Assembly (NCBI GenBank): GCA_017644185.1
Contig: JAEPMA010000001.1
Span: forward strand, 310,001-374,000
Direction: 5' to 3'
DNA from: Rhodospirillales bacterium
GTDB lineage: Bacteria > Pseudomonadota > Alphaproteobacteria > Rhodospirillales > Casp-alpha2
DNA: 64,000 bases
The position numbers and the translations under genes are program-made. The stretch's first letter is position 1, and each line of letters starts with the position of its first letter. This document shows, one piece after another, positions 17,214 through 25,608 of the stretch. The notes beneath the pieces are model-generated. The model was given only the letters and a program-made list of their open reading frames with translations, made no database searches and was not told the DNA's origin.

Positions 17214-17229
17214 TGTGACCCGGGTCACA
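17214..17229. promoter_or_regulatory. CRP/FNR-superfamily-like operator palindrome
   Basis: TGTGACCCGGGTCACA is a perfect 16-nt palindrome and matches the enterobacterial CRP consensus TGTGA-N6-TCACA at all ten specified bases. It sits in the 17079-17335 gap, upstream of the response-regulator gene and downstream of the peroxiredoxin-like gene. Confidence 0.5.
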
Positions 17230-17335
17230 ACTCGAAAATTAAACATAAAATTTCAAACGAAAACGGCGCCGCTGGGTGTTTATTTGCCCGACGGCGCCGG
17301 AAACGGCGTTTTATAACCTGGTTGGGAATTTTTGT

Positions 17336-17872
17336 TCAGACGGCGCCGGTATATTCGCCCCGGGCCGGATAATTCCGCTCGATGACGATATCGAGGGCTG
17401 CGACCAGTTCCGAGAAGTGGGGGCGCACGAACGGCATGGTTTGAACCGAGCCGTAATAGAGCGTGCCGTCCGGGCGCACCATGAACAGGCCGGGCTCCGA
17501 GAACAGGGCCGGCTCCTCGATCCCGATCGAGGTCTTGCCGATACCGGCCGAGATATAGAGCCCCCATTCCTTGGCATTGGCGAGGGTCAGGCCGTGACCG
17601 AACCGCAGATCATCCGAGCCGACCTTGGCTTGCATGGCGCGGGTGCGTTCTTCGGTGTCGGAGCTGACGGCGATGGTCTTGACCCCACGTTCGGCGAGCT
17701 CAGGCGTGCGCTTTGCCAGTTCGATCAGGTAGTTGGCGCAAATCGGGCAGTGTAGGCCACGATAGAAACATACGACGGTGCCGCGTTCGGCGCCGTCTTC
17801 GGCAAGATCAAATTTGCCGTGGTCGAGCGTGTCGAGTTTGAGCGAAGGGACTTTCTGGCGGGGTATGAGCAT
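17336..17872 (-). CDS. Peroxiredoxin-like AhpC/TSA-family protein
   Basis: A 178-residue thioredoxin-fold protein. The redox motif is C42-P-I-C45 in CFYRGLHCPICANYL. The pattern GVKTIAVSSDTEERTRAMQ is typical of the AhpC/TSA 'peroxiredoxin-like' group. There is no signal peptide, so it is cytoplasmic. GGAGACCCCG precedes the ATG. It is divergent from an AraC-type regulator 95 bp away, which may control it in response to an oxidant or electrophile. Confidence 0.85.
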   Translation of the reverse strand: MLIPRQKVPSLKLDTLDHGKFDLAEDGAERGTVVCFYRGLHCPICANYLIELAKRTPELAERGVKTIAVSSDTEERTRAMQAKVGSDDLRFGHGLTLANAKEWGLYISAGIGKTSIGIEEPALFSEPGLFMVRPDGTLYYGSVQTMPFVRPHFSELVAALDIVIERNYPARGEYTGAV

Positions 17873-17967
17873 CGGGGTCTCCGGGTTGAGGATCGGTCAG
17901 AATTGTCCGTGACCATAACTGGTGATATGATCTTAAAATTACAAAATATCTGATCGGAACACCTGAA

Positions 17968-18714
17968 ATGCGCTATGATCGACTTTCCGCGTTGATTCAA
18001 AGGTTTACGCTCCGCGTTGCTGTCTGCGCACCCGGCGAGGGCAACATGCGCGTGCTGGGTTCGGATGTCGACGGCAGGCCGACACGGGTTGTCTTTTCCC
18101 CGACCGGCCGCGCCGTGGTTCAGCCGGTCGGCGAGAAGGTGCTGGTCGAGGCCAACGTCGATTGGGGCGGTAACGACAACCCTTTGCTGGCGGCGTTGCC
18201 CTCGACACTCGCGCTACCGGTCGGTGATGACGATACGGCGCAGCTCGTCCATGTGTTTTTGGCCGAGGCGCAATCGGAACGGTGTGGCTGTGGATCGGCG
18301 ATGAGCCGGCTCGCCGAGGTGCTTGTGATTCGCATTCTACGGGCGCAAATGGCGCGTGGTGCGACCGAGCCTGGCCTGATCGCCGGTCTTGCCAATCCCA
18401 AGATCAGCCGGGCGATCGTCGCCATGCATGACGACCCGGGCCGGGCGTGGCGGAACGAGGACCTGGCCCAGCTCGCCGGGATGTCGTTGAGCCGGTTCTG
18501 CGACGTGTTTCGCGAACTCGTCGACCGCACCCCGCAATCGTATCTGCGCCATTGGCGCATGACGCTGGCGCGCCAGGACCTGGGCAGGGGCGGACGCGTG
18601 CAGGCGGTTGCGCGGCGCTATGGCTATACCAGCCCCGAGGCCCTGACCCGAGCCTTCCAGCGCCAGTACGGGATGAGCCCATCCGATCTCAAGCGGGAAA
18701 CGCGGCCGCACTGA
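17968..18714 (+). CDS. AraC family regulator with cupin-type sensor domain
   Basis: A 248-residue regulator. The N-terminal half (1-~135) has the AraC cupin_6 type with a Cys pair in SERCGCGSAMSRL. The C-terminal half carries the two AraC helix-turn-helix units (EDLAQLAGMSLSRFCDVFREL and QAVARRYGYTSPEALTRAF). It is divergently arranged with the peroxiredoxin-like gene, the classic layout for a regulator and its target. The CGC motif could be a redox or metal sensor. Confidence 0.9.
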   Translation: MRYDRLSALIQRFTLRVAVCAPGEGNMRVLGSDVDGRPTRVVFSPTGRAVVQPVGEKVLVEANVDWGGNDNPLLAALPSTLALPVGDDDTAQLVHVFLAEAQSERCGCGSAMSRLAEVLVIRILRAQMARGATEPGLIAGLANPKISRAIVAMHDDPGRAWRNEDLAQLAGMSLSRFCDVFRELVDRTPQSYLRHWRMTLARQDLGRGGRVQAVARRYGYTSPEALTRAFQRQYGMSPSDLKRETRPH

Positions 18715-18730
18715 CCCGCAATCCGCCCGG

Positions 18731-19579
18731 TCAGCGTTTCCGCTCCGACATGATGTTGAGGAAGATCGCCCCGCAGATGACGGTGGCCCCGGCCAGCACC
18801 CACGGTTCCAGCACCTCGCCATAGAGCAGAAACCCGACGATAGCCGCGAGCGGCAACCGTAAGAAATCCATGGGGATGACGACCATGGCGTCGGCATGGG
18901 CGAAGGCGCGGGCGATGCAATAATGCGCGCTAAGCGCCGTCGCGCCGACGAGAAACAGCCACGGCAACATGCCCAGGCTCGGCGTCGTCCAGTCGATGAA
19001 TGACGGCACCGCGCCCATCGGCAACTGCATCAAAGTCATGTAGAAGATCACCGCAAACGGGGTGTCCGTGCGCGTGATTCTTTTGGTTAGGGTGTGTGAG
19101 AGCGCATACCCGATCGCGGCCATCAGTGCGCTGGCGGCGCCGATCTCGAACGGCACCATACCCGGCCGCAAGATGATCAGAATGCCGGCAAAGCCGATGG
19201 CGATGACCACGGTGCGGATGAGCGTCAAGCGCTCTTCCAGCAAAAACGGGGCGAAGACCGCCGTCCAGATCGGTACCGTGAACTCGATGGCGAAGACCTG
19301 CGCGAGTGGAATCGCCGCGATTGCGAAGAACCAACCGAACTGAGCGATGTAATGGACGGAATTCCGGACCAGGTGCTGTTTCCAACTCGCGGTCCTGGCC
19401 TTTTCCCATCCGGCGTAGCTCAACACCGCAACGATCAGGATCAGCCCAACGATGCTGCGGAAAAACAGGATCTGGAATGTGTTGAGTTCGGCCGATAGCT
19501 CACGTCCGGCGATGGCCATCGACAGGAACGAGAACAGCGCGCCGACCATCCACAACGCTGCTATCACAATACCGCTCAT
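18731..19579 (-). CDS. DMT superfamily (EamA) transporter
   Basis: A 282-residue integral membrane protein with about ten helices in two EamA repeats (AIAGRELSAELNTFQILFFRSIVGL opens repeat one; ALMAAIGYALSHTLTKRI opens repeat two). Likely an exporter of a small metabolite. It ends 16 nt from the convergent araC gene and begins 40 nt after dctM on the same strand, with a strong hairpin in between that may separate transcription. Confidence 0.88.
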   Translation of the reverse strand: MSGIVIAALWMVGALFSFLSMAIAGRELSAELNTFQILFFRSIVGLILIVAVLSYAGWEKARTASWKQHLVRNSVHYIAQFGWFFAIAAIPLAQVFAIEFTVPIWTAVFAPFLLEERLTLIRTVVIAIGFAGILIILRPGMVPFEIGAASALMAAIGYALSHTLTKRITRTDTPFAVIFYMTLMQLPMGAVPSFIDWTTPSLGMLPWLFLVGATALSAHYCIARAFAHADAMVVIPMDFLRLPLAAIVGFLLYGEVLEPWVLAGATVICGAIFLNIMSERKR

Positions 19580-19591
19580 GAGGGGTATCCC

Positions 19592-19613
19592 CCGCCCGGC
19601 CGAAGCCGGGCGG
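19592..19613 (-). terminator. Strong hairpin after dctM
   Basis: CCGCCCGGC and GCCGGGCGG form a 9-bp stem around a 4-nt loop, between the dctM stop and the DMT start. No U-run follows, so it may protect the 3' end or only partly terminate. Confidence 0.5.
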
Positions 19614-19619
19614 CGGGTC

Positions 19620-22280
19620 CTAGAAGTTCAGCGACAGGTCGCGGTGACCGGAGCGGCACTTGGCTACTTCGAGGGCGACGTCCTGCGGCATCTTGTCGAG
19701 CATGCGCAGCCCGATGGTGTGTTGGATCGCCTGGACGTATTCATCGATGCCAGGCTTCAGCTTTTCGGTCGCGACCTTGCGCCACTCGAGTGAGCTCAGG
19801 TACGCCTCTTCCGCCTTCTGGAAGGCGGCAACGGCGTCTTCCATTTTCACCGGGTCGCGCTTGAGCGCTCGCTGAACCTCGACCACGGCGCGGTCGAGGT
19901 CGTAGCTCCCCGGCAGGCTGCGGATTTTCGGCAGGATGGCGTCGACGCTTTCGAGCGCCTTGACGGCATCGCCCGATGCGAGGTCTTGGCCGATCTGCTT
20001 GAAATCGCCTTCAAGCGCCGCATACGCCTCGGTGGAGGACAACATCACGGAAAGATCGCGCACCGGTTCGAACGCCTGATCGACATTGCGGCGATACAGG
20101 TTCCGAGCCAGCGAATGCTTCTTCTCAAGGGCCGAGAATTCCTTGTATTTCGGCGCCCAGTCTTCCGGGATCTGTGTCTTCAGTTCCTCGATCTCGGCTT
20201 TGTCCTCTTCGATCTTCTTTTGCCACTTTTCACGCTGGACGTTGTATTCGTCACCCTTGGGCAGGCGGCGCAACTCGGTTTCGAGAGCCTTGATCTCCTT
20301 GCCGTCGTCACGGATCGTCGCCTGCAGGGCGCGGACTTCGGTGTGGAGGCTCTTATAGCCCTTCGCGTAGGCCTGTTCGGCTTCTTCCGCGGCATGAATG
20401 TTCGCGACCAATTCAAAGGTCTTCTCCGCCTTGTCGAAGCTGGCGGTCAGGTTCTTCTGCATTGTTTCCGGCAGCATCGAGATATCGAGCTGACGCGCGT
20501 CGGCGATCGCCGATTTGATTTGATCGCCCTTGGCGTCGTACTGCTGGAACAGATAATCCTCGATGCAGAACTGAAGCGCCGGGTTACGCGGCGGTGGTGC
20601 GGTCTCGCTGGTCAGCGACAGGCGCGTCGGCAGGTAGTTCACAAGTTGCGGCGTGAAGCCGACGATGACGAGCGCCGAAAGCTGCAGGCAGATGAACGGG
20701 ATCACGCCTTTGTACATGGAAATCGTCTTTACCGCCGCGGGTGCGACGCCGCGCAGGTAGAACAGTGCGAAGCCGAACGGCGGGGTCAGGAACGATGTCT
20801 GGATGTTGAGGCCGATCATCACCCCAAGCCAGACGGCGGTGACGTTGGCGGCCGGGTCCATCAAAAGGATCGGCGCCACGATCGGCACCACGACGACAGC
20901 GATCTCGATGAAGTCGAGGAAGAAGCCGAGGATGAAGATGACCGCCATGACGATGATGAACTGGGCCCAGAAACCACCCGGCATGCCGTGCAGGAAGTCC
21001 TTCACCAGTTCTTCGCCGCCGAACGCACGGAACGCGGCGGTCAGCATGGCTGCGCCAAGCAGGATGATGAACACCAGCGATGTCGTTTTGGCGGTGTCGA
21101 GCATCACGCTCCTGAGGGTGTCTTCGACCATGTAGGCGCGGTAGCCGCTCCAGATTAGGCCGGCAATGAGGCCGGCCGCGGCCAGCAGCCCGAGCGTGAT
21201 GCCGATGGCGTCGTGCGTGCTGTTGATGAGCTTGATGTTCATGTCGTAGTTGGCGAGCACGACGAAGATCACGATCACCGAGCCGACGCCCAAAAGCGCC
21301 GGCCAATAGGCATCTCGGCGCCCGTCGTAGAGACGGTAACCAGCCATGAACAACGCGCCGGCGGCGCCGATGGCGCCAGCCTGGTTGACGGTCGCGATGC
21401 CCATGATGATCGAGCCCAGAACCAGGAAGATCAGGGTCAGGGGCGGCACGAGGGTCAAGAGCACCTTCTTGAAGAAATTCAGGTCGTACTTGCCGTCGTA
21501 AGGGACGGTCGGGACCGCGCTCGGGCGGACCAGGGCGACGAACAGGATATACGCCATATAGAGGCCGACGAGGACGAGCCCGGGGACGAACGCGCCCAGG
21601 AACATCTCACCGGCGCTGGTCGAGGTGATGTCGAACGCCGACGGCATCAAAAGATCGCCGGTGGATTCCTTGAACAACTCTTTGCGCCCGGTCGACGCCT
21701 GGTCGACGGCGCTGGCGAGCTGGTCGGCGAGAATGATGAGAACGATAGACGGTGGAATGATCTGCCCCAAGGTGCCCGACGCCGCGATGGTGCCGGTCGA
21801 GACCGCATCCGAATACTTGTTGCGCATCATCGCGGGCAGGGAAATCAGGCCCATGGCGACGACGGTCGCGCCGACGATGCCAGTGGTCGCCGCCAGCAGG
21901 GCACCGACGAAGATCACCGAAATCCCGAGGCCGCCCGGCACCGGACCGAACATCTGCGCCATGGTGACGAGCAGGTCTTCTGCCAGCTTGGAGCGCTGCA
22001 GCATAATGCCCATGAAGATGAACAGCGGAATGGCTATGAGTGTATCCCGTTCAACCTCCCAATAGACGCCGCGGAAGTTGGTGACCCCGGCGGTCAGCCA
22101 TTCGACCGGACCGCCATGGACGAAATACGCGTCCGCGTTGTCGGCGAACAACCAGCCGCACAGCGCCGCGATGGCGATGGTGATGATGGCCGAACCTGGC
22201 AGCGCGAAAGCGACCGGATACCCGGAGCCGAGCGCGAAGGCCATGATGAGAACGAGTAGCGCGACGAAAAAGAGTTCCAT
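19620..22280 (-). CDS. dctM: TRAP transporter large permease with coiled-coil C-terminal extension
   Basis: An 886-residue DctM homologue, about twice the usual ~430. Residues 1-~555 are membrane-embedded and contain DctM hallmarks (VEWLTAGVTNFRGVYWE, ASGTLGQIIPPSIVLIILAD, LNIQTSFLTPPFGFALFYL), with extra helices in the middle. Residues ~560-886 are soluble, charged and helical; ~645-705 (ALQATIRDDGKEIKALETEL...KKIEEDKAEIEELKTQI) reads as a coiled coil. DctM carries out Na+-driven import of the substrate delivered by DctP. It starts 23 nt after dctQ. The tail has no recognised family and could mediate oligomerisation or partner binding. Confidence 0.9.
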   Translation of the reverse strand: MELFFVALLVLIMAFALGSGYPVAFALPGSAIITIAIAALCGWLFADNADAYFVHGGPVEWLTAGVTNFRGVYWEVERDTLIAIPLFIFMGIMLQRSKLAEDLLVTMAQMFGPVPGGLGISVIFVGALLAATTGIVGATVVAMGLISLPAMMRNKYSDAVSTGTIAASGTLGQIIPPSIVLIILADQLASAVDQASTGRKELFKESTGDLLMPSAFDITSTSAGEMFLGAFVPGLVLVGLYMAYILFVALVRPSAVPTVPYDGKYDLNFFKKVLLTLVPPLTLIFLVLGSIIMGIATVNQAGAIGAAGALFMAGYRLYDGRRDAYWPALLGVGSVIVIFVVLANYDMNIKLINSTHDAIGITLGLLAAAGLIAGLIWSGYRAYMVEDTLRSVMLDTAKTTSLVFIILLGAAMLTAAFRAFGGEELVKDFLHGMPGGFWAQFIIVMAVIFILGFFLDFIEIAVVVVPIVAPILLMDPAANVTAVWLGVMIGLNIQTSFLTPPFGFALFYLRGVAPAAVKTISMYKGVIPFICLQLSALVIVGFTPQLVNYLPTRLSLTSETAPPPRNPALQFCIEDYLFQQYDAKGDQIKSAIADARQLDISMLPETMQKNLTASFDKAEKTFELVANIHAAEEAEQAYAKGYKSLHTEVRALQATIRDDGKEIKALETELRRLPKGDEYNVQREKWQKKIEEDKAEIEELKTQIPEDWAPKYKEFSALEKKHSLARNLYRRNVDQAFEPVRDLSVMLSSTEAYAALEGDFKQIGQDLASGDAVKALESVDAILPKIRSLPGSYDLDRAVVEVQRALKRDPVKMEDAVAAFQKAEEAYLSSLEWRKVATEKLKPGIDEYVQAIQHTIGLRMLDKMPQDVALEVAKCRSGHRDLSLNF

Positions 22281-22303
22281 GGGGCGTCAGCTCACAGTCT
22301 TGT

Positions 22304-23314
22304 CTATTGTACCGCGTGTACGTCGTGATCGCGTCCGCCCGGCTCGCCGCGCCAGTCGGCGACGGCGTCCATCATATAGCTGACGAACTGGATGATCATC
22401 GAGATCGCGAAAATGCCGAGGAACCCGGCCATGATGTACTTCACGTACATCCCGAAGCCGGTTTGCGTGGTTTCAAAGGCGAGAATGGCACTGTTTATAA
22501 TGCCGGTCTTGCCGAACATGCCGATGGTGAGCACCACCCAGCAGAGTGAAATACCGAGTAAAACCGATCCGAAAGTGTTGACCCGGCCTTTCGCCTTCGC
22601 GCTGAAGCCGGAGTAAAGCACATCGACCCGGACGTGACCTTCCTCGAGAAGGGTGTGCGCGCTGGCGAACAGGAATAACGCCGCGTACCAGAACCGCACC
22701 AGGTCGGCCATGAATGCCTGTTCATACGAAAATACGAACCGCGTGATGACGATCAGCAATTCAGCCGCGACCGCTAAAAGCGCGAGCCAGTGGAAACCGA
22801 GAGTCCGGCCGAATGCGCCGGTGATGATCGCCAGTGCGATCAGCGGCATGTGAACATAAGTCCCTCGGATGGAGGAAATACCGAGATCTGTGGCCATCTT
22901 GTCGCCGACTACGGCGGGCAAAAGCCCTTCGACGCGGAGGAATGAAATAACCGCGTCGGCAAGGCCGACATAGAGGACCATAAAAAACGCCATCCGAATG
23001 AGGACGACGTTGATGTTTGAAATATAAACGCTGTCTTTACGAAGGTCGCGTTCAGGTGTCTGGAAAACCAGCATCGCCGCAATCACGCAGGCTACGGGGA
23101 ATGCGCCCACCTGGACCCAACCGAGCCCGCCGGCGTCACCGGCGATCGCGGCCATTGGCCCGGGCAGGCCGAGCCAGTTGGTCAGATAGTTGTTGATCAG
23201 GAAAACTAGCAGGCATGCCAGGTTAAACCACCCGAACATCCTGACCAAGACCACACCCTTGTCCTGAGGGACCGAGGCCGCCTGGCCTGCGGTTTCTGTC
23301 CCGTCCGCCACCAT
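22304..23314 (-). CDS. dctQ: TRAP transporter small permease, enlarged
   Basis: A 336-residue membrane protein. The DctQ core occupies the C-terminal half (about residues 205-310) and includes the signature LEEGHVRVDVLY, conserved in small TRAP subunits. The N-terminal ~200 residues add roughly four to five further helices not found in standard ~160-200-residue DctQ proteins. It works with DctM as the membrane part of the importer. It lies between dctP and dctM on one strand, 77 nt after dctP with a perfect hairpin in that gap. Confidence 0.88.
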   Translation of the reverse strand: MVADGTETAGQAASVPQDKGVVLVRMFGWFNLACLLVFLINNYLTNWLGLPGPMAAIAGDAGGLGWVQVGAFPVACVIAAMLVFQTPERDLRKDSVYISNINVVLIRMAFFMVLYVGLADAVISFLRVEGLLPAVVGDKMATDLGISSIRGTYVHMPLIALAIITGAFGRTLGFHWLALLAVAAELLIVITRFVFSYEQAFMADLVRFWYAALFLFASAHTLLEEGHVRVDVLYSGFSAKAKGRVNTFGSVLLGISLCWVVLTIGMFGKTGIINSAILAFETTQTGFGMYVKYIMAGFLGIFAISMIIQFVSYMMDAVADWRGEPGGRDHDVHAVQ

Positions 23315-23343
23315 CGACTAATATCCTTTAAACAATAGGCAAC

Positions 23344-23366
23344 GGGATGGGGCAAAGCCCCATCCC
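23344..23366 (-). other. Perfect intergenic hairpin between dctP and dctQ
   Basis: GGGATGGGGC and GCCCCATCCC form a 10-bp perfect stem with an AAA loop in the operon gap. There is no following U-run. In many transport operons such a hairpin protects the binding-protein mRNA and lowers permease output. Confidence 0.75.
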
Positions 23367-23391
23367 ATTCCCTTCTATTCCGGTCGGTTGA

Positions 23392-24495
23392 TCAGACCTT
23401 GATGCCGAGCACGCGGTTGCGGCGGTTGATGTAACCGGCATCCGCGAGGAGCATCCAGCGGCCAACATCGTCACGCGCGGCGGCGAAGCTTTCGTGCACG
23501 CGTTTGGCGAGGTCGCTGTGAGCTTTGGTTTCTTCGAAGACCTCGGCAGCCGCTTTACCGAAGCTGTCGTAGATCTCGTCGTTGAAGTCACGCAGCACGA
23601 CGCCGTGATCGTTGATCAGCTTCGAGAGGTACGTACCGTTGTTGGCGTTGGTTTCCGCCATCTGACGTGCGTTCTCTTCGTTGCAGCAAGCTTCCAGGAT
23701 GGCTTTTTCGGTGCCGTTCAGACCTTCCCAGAACGACTTGTTGAAGCCCATGGTCAGCTGCGAGCCCGGCTCGTGGAAGCCCGGATAGTAGTAGTACTTG
23801 GCGGCTTCATAGAACTTCATGAAGTAGTCGTTCCACGGACCGACCCACTCGGTCGCGTCGACCGCGCCGGAGACCAGGTTTTCATAGATCTGACCGCCCG
23901 GCAGCGAGACCGGCGATGCGCCCAGTTTGGCCATGACGTCACCGCCGAGGCCCGGGATACGCATCTTCAGACCCTTGAGGTCGTTGGCCGAGTTGATCTC
24001 TTTGTTGAACCAACCGCCCATCTGGCAGCCCGTGTTACCGCAGGGGATACCCTTGATGCCGAACTGGCCACCGACTTCGTCCATCAGTTCCTGACCGCCG
24101 CCGAACTTCATCCAGGCATCCATTTCGGCGTACGCAAGGCCGAACGGAACAGAGGTGAAGTAGGCGAGAGCCGGGTGCTTACCTTTCCAGTAGTAGTCGG
24201 CGCCGATGTAGGCCTGGGCGTTGCCCGACGCCACTTCGTCGAAGGAGTCGAACGCACCGACGCGTTCGCCGGCTGCGAAGTACTGGGTGGTGATGGCGCC
24301 TTCGGTCGCTTCGGTGATACGCGCGGCAAGACGCTGGGCGCTGGTGCCGAGGCCGGGGAAGTCGCGCGGCCAGGTGGAAACGATGACCAGATCCTTACGC
24401 GCCTGCGCGATCGCCGGTTTCGACAGCGTCGAAGCCGCAGCGGCGACGCCCACGCCGGCGACGGCGGACTTTTTCAAGAAATCACGTCTTTTCAT
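23392..24495 (-). CDS. dctP: TRAP transporter substrate-binding protein, Tat-type signal
   Basis: A 367-residue DctP protein. The N-terminus MKRRDFLKKSAVAGVGVAAA is a twin-arginine signal with RRDFLKK. The mature part has the DctP fold with the conserved Arg region (LKMRIPGLGGDVMAKLG) and LVSGAVDATEWVGPW. The EWVGPW motif and YYYPGFHEPG are reminiscent of the TakP/lactate-binding subgroup that takes 2-oxo or 2-hydroxy acids, so a small carboxylate is a plausible ligand. The ATG at 24495 has ACAGGGAGATTCCAA upstream; the longer frame to 24582 would destroy the signal peptide. It heads the dctPQM operon. Confidence 0.93.
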   Translation of the reverse strand: MKRRDFLKKSAVAGVGVAAAASTLSKPAIAQARKDLVIVSTWPRDFPGLGTSAQRLAARITEATEGAITTQYFAAGERVGAFDSFDEVASGNAQAYIGADYYWKGKHPALAYFTSVPFGLAYAEMDAWMKFGGGQELMDEVGGQFGIKGIPCGNTGCQMGGWFNKEINSANDLKGLKMRIPGLGGDVMAKLGASPVSLPGGQIYENLVSGAVDATEWVGPWNDYFMKFYEAAKYYYYPGFHEPGSQLTMGFNKSFWEGLNGTEKAILEACCNEENARQMAETNANNGTYLSKLINDHGVVLRDFNDEIYDSFGKAAAEVFEETKAHSDLAKRVHESFAAARDDVGRWMLLADAGYINRRNRVLGIKV

Positions 24496-24523
24496 TTGGA
24501 ATCTCCCTGTAATCATTATGAAA

Positions 24524-24568
24524 GACTGTAGCTTCGTTAATATGACTCTAGCATTCGCGGCTACAGTC
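24524..24568 (-). promoter_or_regulatory. Inverted repeat in the dctP leader
   Basis: GACTGTAGC (24524-24532) and GCTACAGTC (24560-24568) are perfect 9-nt complements 27 nt apart, 29 nt upstream of the dctP ATG. It may be a leader RNA structure or a spaced operator. Confidence 0.4.
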
Positions 24569-24740
24569 ATTTCCGATGCCATAGGATGCTATCTTTCTCT
24601 TTGAGATCAAGGAAAATCCTGCATTTTCTTCACAACTTTCATGACGAATCCGCATAAAAGCGGCGCGTCAAAAACGGGCAGAATCGGACATTTTCACAGA
24701 TGTGTAGCCGCGCATCGTGCGTGGCCGGGCTGCGGCGTCT

Positions 24741-25595
24741 TCAATGGAACTTGGTGCGGAGCCCGTTCCAGTATTCGCCGTGGAAGCGGTTGAAACGCTG
24801 ACCGGGGCCGGTGCTTGCGGCACTTGCGGCAGGGGCGTCGGATTCCTTGACCCGGGCCAAAACCGAGTCGCACGTGTCGAAGATCGCCGACGTCAACAAC
24901 GACGGCATGATCGCGATCTTGTAGCCCAGGTCGCATGCTTCGCCGAGGGTCACGTCCGGCGTCAGTCCGCCGGAAACGATGTTCAACAGGCACGGGCCTT
25001 TGACCAGTTTGGGGACGTCCGACATTTCCTCCATCGTGCGGACCGCTTCGACGAACGCGACGTCGGCACCGTTCGTCAGCGCGGCGTTGGCGCGTTCGAT
25101 GGCGTCTTCGAAGTTCGTCACCGCACGGGCGTCGGTGCGGGCGATGATGACGAAATCGGGATCTTTGCGGGCGGCGGCGGCGGCGCGGATCTTGGCGACG
25201 TATTCGTCGAGGGGCACGATTTCTTTCCCCTCCAGATGCCCACATCGTTTCGGCATGACCTGATCTTCGATGTGAATGGCGGCGACGCCGGCGCGCTCGA
25301 ATTCGTTGACGGTCCTCGTCACGTTGAGTTCGTTGCCGTAACCGGTATCCGCGTCCGAAATGACGGGGACACCGACTGTGCGCGCGATGATGTTTGCGTT
25401 CGCCACCATCTCGGTCTGGGTGACGAGGCCGAAATCCGGATACCCCAGCGACATCGACGTGCCCGCGCCGGTCATGTAGACGGCGGGAAAGCCTGCTTGT
25501 TCGACAAGGCGGGACGTGATGCCGTCATAGACCCCGGGCGCGCGGATGATGTCGTTCTGCGCCAGAAGGCGGCGGAATTCCTTGGTGGTGGTCAT
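24741..25595 (-). CDS. Isocitrate lyase / PEP mutase superfamily enzyme
   Basis: A 284-residue TIM-barrel protein of the ICL/PEPM superfamily. The Mg-binding and substrate segments VISDADTGYGN and IHIEDQVMPKRCGHLEGKE are intact, with catalytic Cys118 in the KRCGH signature that marks C-C lyases of this family (methylisocitrate lyase, dimethylmalate lyase, oxaloacetate decarboxylase types). It is not obviously a true isocitrate lyase, which is longer. It follows the TauD gene by 13 nt on the same strand and precedes the TRAP operon, suggesting a role in catabolism of an imported organic acid. Confidence 0.9.
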   Translation of the reverse strand: MTTTKEFRRLLAQNDIIRAPGVYDGITSRLVEQAGFPAVYMTGAGTSMSLGYPDFGLVTQTEMVANANIIARTVGVPVISDADTGYGNELNVTRTVNEFERAGVAAIHIEDQVMPKRCGHLEGKEIVPLDEYVAKIRAAAAARKDPDFVIIARTDARAVTNFEDAIERANAALTNGADVAFVEAVRTMEEMSDVPKLVKGPCLLNIVSGGLTPDVTLGEACDLGYKIAIMPSLLTSAIFDTCDSVLARVKESDAPAASAASTGPGQRFNRFHGEYWNGLRTKFH

Positions 25596-25608
25596 GGTCG
25601 CTCCTCGG

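Noticed and set aside
21213-22259. Long plus-strand frame opposite dctM, and a similar one at 19986-21158
   Set aside because: Low-complexity, His/Arg/Asp-rich translations caused by high GC; dctM on the other strand has clear membrane helices and family motifs.
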